Below, piece after piece: positions 25,153-33,124 of a DNA stretch of 64,000 nucleotides (its first letter is position 1; every line of letters begins with the position of its first letter). Made by a program: the position numbers and the translations under genes. Under the pieces are notes generated by a model. It did not search any database. It had not been told where the DNA came from and saw nothing but the letters and a program-made list of their open reading frames with translations. Source of the stretch: Bacteroidota bacterium (GTDB lineage Bacteria; Bacteroidota; Ignavibacteria; Ignavibacteriales; Ignavibacteriaceae); the NCBI GenBank assembly GCA_021824145.1, contig JAKALM010000014.1:20496-84495 (forward strand), written 5' to 3'.

Positions 25153-25183
25153 TTGACACATTTAATGTTATAACTTATATTTG
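25153..25183 (+). promoter_or_regulatory. Promoter of the yceI-like gene
   Basis: TTG (25153-25155), 20 bases, then TATATTTG (25176-25183) match the Bacteroidota promoter consensus. Transcription would start near 25190, and the mRNA carries GGAGG 7 bases before the ATG at 25222. Confidence 0.68.
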
Positions 25184-25221
25184 TTCTGTAAATAAGTTAT
25201 TTTTAATTATGGAGGTTTATT

Positions 25222-25785
25222 ATGGATTCTCAATCAAAAGTTTCGACAAATGTTGCTCAGAAAGAAGCATGGAGTTTAGACAAAGCTCATTCAAAAATTC
25301 AGTTCTCTGCAAGACACTTGATAATTTCAGAAGTTGCGGGGCATTTCAATAATTTCGATATAAATTTTTCTTCCACAGACGATTTGACTGAAAGCGAAAT
25401 TGAAGCATCAATAGATGTAAAAAGCATTGATACTGGAATTTCTGACCGAGACAACCACTTAAGAAGCGCTGACTTCTTTGATGCGGAAAAGTTTCCACAA
25501 ATTAAATTTAAAAGCACCAAAATAGAGAAGGTTAATGATGAAAAATATAAACTCTTTGGTGAGCTTACAATTAAAAACATTACCAAACCTTTTGAGTTTG
25601 ATGTTTTCTACGGAGGTCAAATAAAAGATCCTTGGGGATTGCAAAGATCCGGTTTTAAAGCGACCTCTAGTTTAAACCGCTTTGATTATGATTTGAAATG
25701 GAATGCCTTAATGGAAACCGGCGGTGCTGTTGTTGGAAAGAATATTAATATTACAATTGATGCTGAGTTTACAAAACAAGGGTAA
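25222..25785 (+). CDS. YceI-family lipid-binding protein, cytoplasmic type
   Basis: This 187-aa protein is a YceI-like lipocalin-type beta barrel that binds isoprenoid-like lipids. Family marks are WSLDKAHSKIQFSARHLIISEVAGHF near the N-terminus (only part quoted in order), DVKSIDTGISDRDNHLRSADFFD in the middle and the C-terminal region with LNRFDYDLKWN. Unlike E. coli YceI it has no signal peptide, so it should stay in the cytoplasm. It has its own promoter and a strong GGAGG ribosome site. Family members are often induced by stress or lie near redox genes; the pirin and marR genes follow. Confidence 0.9.
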   Translation: MDSQSKVSTNVAQKEAWSLDKAHSKIQFSARHLIISEVAGHFNNFDINFSSTDDLTESEIEASIDVKSIDTGISDRDNHLRSADFFDAEKFPQIKFKSTKIEKVNDEKYKLFGELTIKNITKPFEFDVFYGGQIKDPWGLQRSGFKATSSLNRFDYDLKWNALMETGGAVVGKNINITIDAEFTKQG

Positions 25786-25812
25786 TTAAAATTTTGCAGA
25801 AAGCAGAATATA

Positions 25813-25870
25813 AATTATTTGTGTTGTTGGAGACGGCAAGGTGGGCGCCGCCTTCAACGAACAAATAATT
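25813..25870. other. 58-base imperfect GC-rich hairpin overlapping a nitroreductase-like peptide
   Basis: AATTATTTGT (25813-25822) and ACAAATAATT (25861-25870) pair perfectly, and the inner GC-rich part (GTTG, GGC / GCC, CAAC) extends the stem imperfectly. This could end transcription of the yceI-like gene; A- and T-rich sequence follows. The plus strand also reads as a 24-codon frame (25794-25868) containing LLETARWAPPSTNK, strikingly like the LLEAARWAPS-N motif of nitroreductases, so part of it may be a gene relic. Both readings are uncertain. Confidence 0.45.
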
Positions 25871-25916
25871 AAAAAATTTTTTATGAAAATTATTTTTTGA
25901 AATATGGTTTGGTTTT

Positions 25917-26627
25917 ATGAAAAAAATTATACACAAAGCAAATGAACGCGGGATAGCAGAACTCGGCTGGCTTCACAGCAGATTCAGTTTTAGCTTCGAC
26001 CAATATCTTGACCAAAATAAAATGGGATTTGGACTGCTAAGAGTTTTGAATGATGATATTATTGAAGAAGGAGAGGGCTTTGGACTTCATCCACACAATA
26101 ACATGGAAATTATTACAATTCTTCTTGAAGGAGAGTTAGAGCATAAAGATACCACCGGAACCACAATGGTGTTGCACCCTGGCGAGGTTCAGGTAATGTC
26201 TGCTGGAAAAGGACTAATGCATTCAGAATTCAATCATTCAAAAGTTGAGCAAACTAAGTTCCTACAAATATGGATTTTCCCAAAGGAAAGAAATATTACC
26301 CCGCGGTATGATCAAAGATATTTTGGTTTCGAAAATTTTAAGAATGAAATAAGAGTAGTTGCTTCTGGTAATGGAACAGAATCTTCTCTTTACATTCACC
26401 AAGATGCTGCAATATCTATTGGAAAGTTCGAAAAAGGAAAAGAAGTTATTTATAAGAATATTTTCAAAGGTAACGGTTCTTATTTGTTTGTATTGGATGG
26501 AAGCATTAATTTTGATGATGTTAAATTAGAAAAACGAGATGCTGTTGGTTTGTTTGACTACGATGAATTAAAGTTTAATACCTCCTCTGATGCGAGCTTT
26601 TTAATAATCGAAGTACCCATGAATTAA
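25917..26627 (+). CDS. Pirin-family bicupin protein
   Basis: This 236-aa pirin-like protein has two cupin domains. The metal-binding N-terminal cupin reads GFGLHPHNNMEIITILLEG (HPH and the Glu of NME) and later MSAGKGLMHSEFNHS with His and Glu, the usual iron ligands. Its length is that of the bacterial YhhW type, some of which act as quercetin dioxygenases while others are regulators or redox sensors; sequence does not decide. The ATG at 25917 follows the hairpin region. The marR gene starts 12 bases after its stop, so both are likely co-transcribed. Confidence 0.92.
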   Translation: MKKIIHKANERGIAELGWLHSRFSFSFDQYLDQNKMGFGLLRVLNDDIIEEGEGFGLHPHNNMEIITILLEGELEHKDTTGTTMVLHPGEVQVMSAGKGLMHSEFNHSKVEQTKFLQIWIFPKERNITPRYDQRYFGFENFKNEIRVVASGNGTESSLYIHQDAAISIGKFEKGKEVIYKNIFKGNGSYLFVLDGSINFDDVKLEKRDAVGLFDYDELKFNTSSDASFLIIEVPMN

Positions 26628-26639
26628 AATTAAAATAAA

Positions 26640-27089
26640 ATGAAATTAGAAGACGAAATATCACAAAAACATTTTAGAAATGAATACCATAAAGCGGCTG
26701 TAAATATTGTTTATACTTTTAACTGGCTTAACAACCAGAATGTAAGCTTTTTCAAACCGCTTGGAATTACGCCTCAGCAATTTAATATTCTTCGCATTCT
26801 GCGCGGACAACACCCCAAACCTGCAACAATTAAATTGATCAAAGAGCGCATGCTAGATAAGATGTCAGACGCTTCGCGAATTGTTGAAAAGCTAAGAATA
26901 AAAGGATTGGTAGAAAGAAATATTTGTTCGCACGATAGAAGAAATGTTGATGTTTGCATTACTCAAAAAGGATTAGATCTTCTTGTTCAAATAGATGCTC
27001 TTGATAATGAAATTGACGGAAGATTATTCGCACTAAACCAGGAAGAAATAAAGCAGCTTAACGATCTTCTCGATAAGCTGCGTGGATAA
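26640..27089 (+). CDS. MarR-family transcriptional regulator
   Basis: This 149-aa winged-helix regulator has an N-terminal dimerisation helix, the MarR core GITPQQFNILRIL, a recognition helix region with DKMSDASRIVEKLRIKGLVER, and a wing with SHDRRNVDVCITQKG. Length and layout are typical. It probably forms an operon with the pirin gene and may regulate it in response to oxidative or aromatic stress; the ligand cannot be read from the sequence. No Shine-Dalgarno sequence is visible. It ends 7 bases before the convergent lipoprotein gene. Confidence 0.9.
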   Translation: MKLEDEISQKHFRNEYHKAAVNIVYTFNWLNNQNVSFFKPLGITPQQFNILRILRGQHPKPATIKLIKERMLDKMSDASRIVEKLRIKGLVERNICSHDRRNVDVCITQKGLDLLVQIDALDNEIDGRLFALNQEEIKQLNDLLDKLRG

Positions 27090-27096
27090 TTAAATT

Positions 27097-29574
27097 CTAA
27101 TCGTCATCTTTATCTTTTTTCTTAACAACCTTTACAAATGCGCTTCTTACTGGTGAAGGCATTACAGAATTTTTCCCTTTAATTGCTTTCCAAAGAATTT
27201 CATTGAATAAATCATCCGGAATTGCATCTTCTTTTGCGAAGTCCAAGTGCTCACATTCTTTTGATCCGTAAGCGCTTGCTAGGTTTTTTTCATTAAGATC
27301 TATATTTGGTTCAACAACTTTATAAGGCTCTAAATCCGGCTTATCAGAAATTGAAAACAGAATTGGTGTTGCAGAGAGATCGAATTGTGTCATCGGTGGA
27401 AGGCCAAGAATTAATTCAATTGTCTTCAATACACTTGAGGTAGAATACATTTCATGATCGACAAAATGCCTTTTAACATAAGGACCAATTACAAGAAGAG
27501 TAGAGCGATGAGCATCTACATGGTCTGATCCATCTTGTGCATCATCTTCAACAATAAAGATGATAGAATTTTTCCAATATTTGCTGTGTGAAATTTCCTG
27601 AACAACTAATCCCAAAGCATAATCATTTTGTGCAACATAAGCTTGCGGCGTAAAATGTCCTTTACTTGTTCCATAAGTGTGGTCGTTGGGTAAACGCATT
27701 ATGCAGAAATCCGGAAGTGAATCGCCCTCTACATATTTTTCAAAATCGGCTTTCCATCTTTTATATCTATCAACATCGCTGAAGTTTAAATCCCAGCCTG
27801 GAAAAGTTTTGCAAACATAAGGCTTTAAGTCTTCGTCTCTTGCTTCATTCAAATTATTATTATTTTTAACTTCTTCCGTAAATTCACCATAATCTCTCAA
27901 TGTTCTGCCATGGTTTATTACATTATTCCAAATGTAACCAGATGCCGGCGCAGCAAGAGGATAACCTCCTTCAAAATTATATTCTTGCCCGCGTCTGCCA
28001 TAGTTTGTTGGCCAATCTTTTTCAACATAATCAGAAGCATAAGCTGCAGTGGACCAATTATGACCATCAGCGCTTACTTCAGCATCGGCATAAAAATTAT
28101 CATAAAGTGTGTACTCTGAAACTAGTTTGTGTTCATTTGGAGTAATTTTTTCTGGGAAGAAGCAAAGCGAGGAATCTCCGTTTCCCTGAGGTAGGTCTCC
28201 AAATACTTCATCATATGTTCTATTTTCTTTAATTATGTAAAAGATATGTTTGATTTTTTCGCTTCTTATTTCTGTGCTTTTGTCGGGAATTACATTTTGA
28301 ATACCAACCCAATTTTTATTTTTATAAATGTAAGGAGTGTTATTGTATACTTGATTTGAATATTTTTTCAATTCATTATCATCTGGAAAGTTTATTATTG
28401 AAACTGTTCCTTTAAATAGCACGCCAATATATTGGGTTGCACGGTAATGTTTAATAAGCGGATGTGCGCCATCGGGATTTGGTAATGAAGTTAGGCCTTT
28501 TCCATTTGCAACTAAAATCTGATTCGTTTCTTTTAAATATTGAACGGCGGTTGGATACCAGCCAACCGGAATGAATCCAAGGCTTTTTGATTTGCCTGGC
28601 TTACTAACATCAAACAATGCAAGATAGTTGTTATCCGCATTTGCAATGAGTAAAATATTTTCATCATTATTTAAGCATATCGCGTTTGGAGTGCTGCCAT
28701 AGGGAACATCTGGCGACAATGCAGAATTTAATCTTTCTATTTCTCTTTTCCGGATGAGATCTACTTCTGAAACTGAATTGTTATTAGCATTTGCTACAAA
28801 TAATCTTGAATCATCTTTTGTAATAATTAATTGACATGGATGATTGCCAACTTTTATTTTGCTTGTAACTTCAAAATTGTTCAAATTAATTTCATCAATT
28901 GAGGTATTTCCCCAGATAGAAACGTATGCAAATGTCCCGGTGTGATTTACTTTTACATCGTAACATTCGCCAACCAATTTAATTGTTTTAATTATTTTTT
29001 TTGTGGAAACATTGCAAACATAAAGTGAATTACTTTCCTTGGAAACGGCAAGAACATAATTTTTATTTTTTATAAAAGCGATACCTGTAACCGAAATATG
29101 TTCTTTAGGCGCGGGCTGCCCAAGAACTATAGAATCTTGAAGAACTAGTTTTCCTGAATTGAAATTAAATATGTAAATACAATTATTATTTCCTCCTGAA
29201 ACAAACAGTTCTGATTCATCATCATTAAAAGCTAAACCATACCAGGTTTTATTTATAATAAATCTTTGAACTTCCTTTTCTTCTTTTAAATCTACAACAG
29301 AAAGCGAATTATCAGCCATTCCGCTGTTTGAGGTAATTGCAAATTTACCGTCTCTTGTAACAATCATGTTCAGCGGAAGCTCATCAATTCCAATTTGGCT
29401 GCCGGCTGGAGAAAGACGCCATCCATTTGACAGCAGAGTGTATCCATTATATTTGCCTGGTAAGTTTGTTCCTGTTATTGAATTAGAAACTTCTTTTGAG
29501 CCTGAGCAGCCCAACAAAAACAAAAGTGTGAACAAAAAAATAAGTAGTTTCGGTAGTATAGTTTTAGTTTTCAT
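27097..29574 (-). CDS. YncE-like beta-propeller / phosphoesterase lipoprotein
   Basis: This 825-aa outer surface or periplasmic lipoprotein has the lipobox LFLLGC with Cys23. Residues about 50-400 form a seven-bladed YVTN/YncE-type propeller with repeats such as LFVANANNNSVSEVDLIR and LLIANADNNYLALFD. Residues about 440-750 form a phosphoesterase domain of the phospholipase C/acid phosphatase group, with HIFYIIKENRTYDEVFGD, EVSADGHNWSTAAYASDY and IIFIVEDDAQDGSDHVDAHR, which hold likely metal and catalytic residues. This fusion type is widespread in Bacteroidota. The substrate is unknown, perhaps a phosphate ester released outside the cell. It is a single gene with its own promoter at 29606-29634. 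Confidence 0.88.
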   Translation of the reverse strand: MKTKTILPKLLIFLFTLLFLLGCSGSKEVSNSITGTNLPGKYNGYTLLSNGWRLSPAGSQIGIDELPLNMIVTRDGKFAITSNSGMADNSLSVVDLKEEKEVQRFIINKTWYGLAFNDDESELFVSGGNNNCIYIFNFNSGKLVLQDSIVLGQPAPKEHISVTGIAFIKNKNYVLAVSKESNSLYVCNVSTKKIIKTIKLVGECYDVKVNHTGTFAYVSIWGNTSIDEINLNNFEVTSKIKVGNHPCQLIITKDDSRLFVANANNNSVSEVDLIRKREIERLNSALSPDVPYGSTPNAICLNNDENILLIANADNNYLALFDVSKPGKSKSLGFIPVGWYPTAVQYLKETNQILVANGKGLTSLPNPDGAHPLIKHYRATQYIGVLFKGTVSIINFPDDNELKKYSNQVYNNTPYIYKNKNWVGIQNVIPDKSTEIRSEKIKHIFYIIKENRTYDEVFGDLPQGNGDSSLCFFPEKITPNEHKLVSEYTLYDNFYADAEVSADGHNWSTAAYASDYVEKDWPTNYGRRGQEYNFEGGYPLAAPASGYIWNNVINHGRTLRDYGEFTEEVKNNNNLNEARDEDLKPYVCKTFPGWDLNFSDVDRYKRWKADFEKYVEGDSLPDFCIMRLPNDHTYGTSKGHFTPQAYVAQNDYALGLVVQEISHSKYWKNSIIFIVEDDAQDGSDHVDAHRSTLLVIGPYVKRHFVDHEMYSTSSVLKTIELILGLPPMTQFDLSATPILFSISDKPDLEPYKVVEPNIDLNEKNLASAYGSKECEHLDFAKEDAIPDDLFNEILWKAIKGKNSVMPSPVRSAFVKVVKKKDKDDD

Positions 29575-29605
29575 TTTTTTGTGGTATTTATAAATTTTTA
29601 ATTAT

Positions 29606-29634
29606 CAAAGATATAAAAATTATTTTATTTGCAA
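29606..29634 (-). promoter_or_regulatory. Promoter of the YncE-like lipoprotein gene
   Basis: On the minus strand TTG (29634-29632), 18 bases, then TATCTTTG (29613-29606) match the TTG / TAnnTTTG consensus, about 30 bases before the ATG at 29574. Confidence 0.5.
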
Positions 29635-29724
29635 GATTTGATAATCATTTCTTTAGAATTTCGCTCAAAATTCAAATTTTTTATCAAAATATTAAACTTT
29701 TTTTACTTTATTTTCGATAATAGG

Positions 29725-29761
29725 TTGGTAAGTTAACCTTAATGGTCTGACTTTGGAGTCA
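29725..29761 (+). promoter_or_regulatory. Promoter with overlapping palindrome before the HDOD operon
   Basis: TTG (29725-29727), 20 bases, then TGACTTTG (29748-29755) differ from TTG / TAnnTTTG by one base. The -7 box is part of the inverted repeat TGACT-TTGG-AGTCA (29748-29761), which shares 12 of 16 positions with the palindrome at 25036. A repressor bound here would block the promoter. The start codon follows at 29788 with AAGAGG upstream. Confidence 0.5.
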
Positions 29762-29787
29762 AACAACGAATTTATTTTAAGAGGCAC

Positions 29788-30108
29788 ATGGCAAAACTTA
29801 TATCGATTGATGAATTAAAAGAAGGTATGGAATTAGAGCTGCCTGTTAAGAATAAATTTGGCCAAATTTTATTATCGGCAAACTTAAAGCTGGAAGAAAA
29901 ACATAAATTGATTTTTAAAATGTGGGGCATTGATAATTTTTACATAAAAGATACTGGCGCCAGTGACGAAAAAAATCAATATAGCGAAGAACAAATAATC
30001 CAAGCGAAAAATTCTCTTGAAAAGCGGATGGGTTGGACTCCGAAAAATATGATTGAGCGCGATCTTTATGAAATGGGTTTACAGGGAATTTTAGAAAAGT
30101 ATTATTAA
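29788..30108 (+). CDS. Small DUF3391-like protein of a signalling operon
   Basis: This 106-aa soluble protein starts MAKLISIDELKEGMELELPV and continues with GQILLSANLKLEEKHKLIFKMWGIDNFYI. The pattern of an N-terminal strand pair, GM, G-x-LL and GI-x-x-YI is that of the DUF3391-type domain usually found in front of HD-GYP or HDOD proteins. Here it stands alone, immediately upstream (6 bases) of an HDOD gene, as if that composite protein were split in two. The C-terminal 35 residues are helical and unrecognised. It is likely a partner or regulator of the HDOD protein. AAGAGG lies before the ATG. Confidence 0.65.
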   Translation: MAKLISIDELKEGMELELPVKNKFGQILLSANLKLEEKHKLIFKMWGIDNFYIKDTGASDEKNQYSEEQIIQAKNSLEKRMGWTPKNMIERDLYEMGLQGILEKYY

Positions 30109-30114
30109 AGTTAA

Positions 30115-30963
30115 ATGAATGTTACAGAAAAAATAATGTCGGGGGTAAATAACTTACCAACATTGCCCACAGTTTATTCATCACTAACCGAAGCAATAGA
30201 AAATCCCAAAACTTCTTCAGATAAATTAGCTAATATTATTTCCAACGATCAAGTTTCTGTCTTTAAAATTTTAAAGCTGGTTAATTCACCTTTTTATGGT
30301 TTCCGCGGAAAGATTGATACAATTTCACAGGCAATTTTACACCTTGGATTTAATGAAGTTAAGAATACTGTTTTCGCACTTTCGGTAATCAATTTTTTTT
30401 CGAAAGATAAAATACTTTTAAACTTCCGTCCTGTAGATTTTTGGGCACACTCAATTGCTGTTGGAATTGTAACAAGAATTGTGGGTGCAGAAATTGGAGA
30501 AAAAAATTTAGAAAACTATTTCCTCGCAGGCATTATTCACGATATAGGCAAGTTAATATTTTTAGAATATGCACATGACGAATATGTTAAAGTGCTTGAG
30601 TTGGTTGAATCAAAAAGATGTTTTATTAAAGATGCTGAAAGCGAGATAATGGGAATTGACCACAGCCACGCCGGACAATTGCTTGCCAATAAATGGAAAC
30701 TGCCTCAGAGTATTCAGAATTCAATTCTTCATCATCATAAAGGAATTGTTGGAAACGAAACAGACTTGCTTGTTGCATCGGTACATGTTGGCGATATAGT
30801 TTCCAGGATGCTGGAGCTGGGTTATCCGGGAGACAATTTAGTTCCAGAACCTAATCATAAAGTTTGGGATATCTTAAAAATATCAAAAGGATTTTTCCCT
30901 CAGGTAAGGAAAAGATTAATAAATGATTTTTCACAAACAATAAGATTAATGCTTGTTGATTAA
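30115..30963 (+). CDS. HDOD domain protein
   Basis: This 282-aa protein is a stand-alone HDOD domain, an HD-related fold that usually lacks metal catalysis and acts in signal relay. Characteristic stretches are NNLPTLPTVYSSLTEAIENP, VFKILKLVNSPFYGFRGKID and AILHLGFNEVKNTVFALSV, followed by FLAGIIHDIGKLIF, with an intact HD pair (His-Asp in IIHDIGK), and IDHSHAGQLLANKWKLP. The HD pair means that some phosphohydrolase activity cannot be ruled out. It is the middle gene of a three-gene operon with the DUF3391-like protein and the histidine kinase; intergenic gaps are 6 bases on both sides. Confidence 0.9.
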   Translation: MNVTEKIMSGVNNLPTLPTVYSSLTEAIENPKTSSDKLANIISNDQVSVFKILKLVNSPFYGFRGKIDTISQAILHLGFNEVKNTVFALSVINFFSKDKILLNFRPVDFWAHSIAVGIVTRIVGAEIGEKNLENYFLAGIIHDIGKLIFLEYAHDEYVKVLELVESKRCFIKDAESEIMGIDHSHAGQLLANKWKLPQSIQNSILHHHKGIVGNETDLLVASVHVGDIVSRMLELGYPGDNLVPEPNHKVWDILKISKGFFPQVRKRLINDFSQTIRLMLVD

Positions 30964-30969
30964 AACAAA

Positions 30970-33096
30970 ATGAAGTCGGCTAATTCAAATATTGAAATTT
31001 CATCTTTTGCTGCTGCCATTGCAAGCTTTAATCCGCTCGCTTTAAAAGACAAGCCATCTTTTGAAATTTTTGATTATGGTTTAGAAATCTACAAAAAAAT
31101 TCCAGGGTGTAATTCAGTTTCGTTATTTCTATTAAGTGAAACTGATTTTAATTTTGCCTATAAAACTTCGGTAGGGTATGTTATTCCATCAGAAATAAAA
31201 AATATCTTTGATGAGTTGGTTCAATCTGGAAGTCTCGCGCAAGTATTAAATACTGGTGAATATTTAGAAAAAGAATTGGATACAAATTCTAATAAAGTTG
31301 AAAATTATCTAATAATACCGCTGGCAATCCAAACTGGAATTATAGGGATTGTAATTCTCAATATAAAAACACGCGTTTCAAATCAAAATATGTTAATGAA
31401 TTTGTGTAAAATATTTTCGAATTATTTTGCACAAACAATAAACTCTATTGAGTTAAAAAAGGAAATTGAATATTTAAAAGAAATTACCGAACAAAAAATT
31501 GCATATAAAACAAATGATATTGTAAAAAGTACGAGAGAACTAAAAGCAATTCTTGATACTGTTCAGGTTGGAATAATAATAGTAGATAAATCAACAAATT
31601 TAATTGTTGATGCCAATCTTGTAGCAACAGAAATAATTGGAGAATCAAAAGAAAAGTTAATTGGAATAAACGAGGAAGTTCATTTTATATTTACCGATAG
31701 AAAAGTTTTTTCATCAGGCGAGAAAGCAATCGGCGAAGTTCTTTTAAAGAAAAATAATGGCTCACTCATTCCTATAATTTTAACTGTTGCAAATATTTTT
31801 TTAGATGGCGAGGAGTTTAGAATTGAAAGTTTCATCGACATTACCGAAAGAAAAAGGATGGAGGACGAGCTTCAAAAAGCTCACTATGAATTAGAGCTAA
31901 AAGTTGAAGAACGTACTAAAGAGCTTTCAATAACTAATTTGGAACTTCAAAATCAAATTCGCGAAAGAATCCGGTTAGAAGAAGAAAAGCTTAAACTTTA
32001 CTGGGCTGTTCAGCAAAGCCCAATTTCTGTAGCAATAACAGACTTGGATGGAAACATTGAATATGTGAATCCTCAATTCACAGAAATGAACGGTTATAGT
32101 TTTGAAGAAGTAAAGGGGAAAGACTCTTTCTTTTTAAAGAATGAAACTAACTCTCCAAAAGACCTTAAAATCTTGCGAACCAATGTTATGATGGGCAACA
32201 AATGGCATGGTGAACTGATAAACAAAAAAAATACTGGCGAAGAATTTTGGGTCTCTTCTTTTATTTCACCATTAGAAAATATAAACGGAACGATAACCAA
32301 CTTCCTAGAAATTGAAGAAGATATAACAAGAAAAATAATAGCCAAACAAGAATTGCAAAGAGCAAAAAATAAAGCTGAAGAACAGGATAGGTTGAAATCT
32401 AGATTGCTCGCAAATATGAGCCATGAATTCAGAACTCCTTTAAGCGGCATCTTAGGATTTGCTCAAATTTTAACCAACGAGGTTAAAGACCACACACTAT
32501 CTGAAATGGCTCGCGATATTTATAATTCTGGCAGAAGATTGATGGATACATTAAATGGAGTTTTAAATTTGTCGCAGTTGGAAACTATGGATTTGTCGGT
32601 TAGTACCGAAGTAATTAATTTGCCAGAAGTTTTAAATCAGCAAAAAGAAAGATTTGAAGCGGCCGCAACTGCAAAATCAATTGATTATAAAGTAGAAATT
32701 ATTAGAAAGCAATTATATGCTCAAATTGATGTAAAATTGTTTTTACAAGCGATTGAATATATTATTCAAAATGCAATTAAGTTTACAAAAAAAGGCAGCG
32801 TTACAGTTATCGCAGATTCAATACAAGAGGATAGCAATAAATTTGCAGTTATAAAAGTACACGATACCGGCGTTGGAATTCACAAAAATAACCATCAAAT
32901 AATTTTTGAAGCGTTCCGGCAAGTAAGTGAAGGTTACAATCGAGATTATGAAGGAATTGGATTGGGATTAACGCTAGCACAAAAAATTATTAGTTTAATG
33001 AATGGATTTATTGCTGTAGAAAGTGAACCATCCAAAGGTTCAACCTTTGCAATTTACCTTCCTCTAGTTGAAAAATATAATCCAAAAGCTTCTTAA
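30970..33096 (+). CDS. GAF/PAS sensor histidine kinase
   Basis: This 708-aa soluble hybrid sensor has an N-terminal GAF-like domain (about 25-165), a coiled coil, a first PAS domain (about 190-300), a long coiled-coil linker with LELKVEERTKELSITNLEL, a second PAS domain (about 340-455), the phosphoacceptor domain with His485 in NMSHEFRTPLSGILGF, and an HATPase_c domain with HDTGVGI and EGIGLGLTLAQKI. No transmembrane segment is seen, so it senses an internal signal. No response regulator lies in the window, making it an orphan kinase. Its operon with the HDOD gene suggests joint action in a motility or developmental signal path; that link is inference. Confidence 0.92.
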   Translation: MKSANSNIEISSFAAAIASFNPLALKDKPSFEIFDYGLEIYKKIPGCNSVSLFLLSETDFNFAYKTSVGYVIPSEIKNIFDELVQSGSLAQVLNTGEYLEKELDTNSNKVENYLIIPLAIQTGIIGIVILNIKTRVSNQNMLMNLCKIFSNYFAQTINSIELKKEIEYLKEITEQKIAYKTNDIVKSTRELKAILDTVQVGIIIVDKSTNLIVDANLVATEIIGESKEKLIGINEEVHFIFTDRKVFSSGEKAIGEVLLKKNNGSLIPIILTVANIFLDGEEFRIESFIDITERKRMEDELQKAHYELELKVEERTKELSITNLELQNQIRERIRLEEEKLKLYWAVQQSPISVAITDLDGNIEYVNPQFTEMNGYSFEEVKGKDSFFLKNETNSPKDLKILRTNVMMGNKWHGELINKKNTGEEFWVSSFISPLENINGTITNFLEIEEDITRKIIAKQELQRAKNKAEEQDRLKSRLLANMSHEFRTPLSGILGFAQILTNEVKDHTLSEMARDIYNSGRRLMDTLNGVLNLSQLETMDLSVSTEVINLPEVLNQQKERFEAAATAKSIDYKVEIIRKQLYAQIDVKLFLQAIEYIIQNAIKFTKKGSVTVIADSIQEDSNKFAVIKVHDTGVGIHKNNHQIIFEAFRQVSEGYNRDYEGIGLGLTLAQKIISLMNGFIAVESEPSKGSTFAIYLPLVEKYNPKAS

Positions 33097-33124
33097 TAAT
33101 TTATTTATATTTTATTTCTACAAT

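Noticed and set aside
25813..25870. Integron attC-like site
   Set aside because: The arms lack correct GTTRRRY / RYYYAAC core sites, there is only one copy, and no integrase or cassette is nearby.
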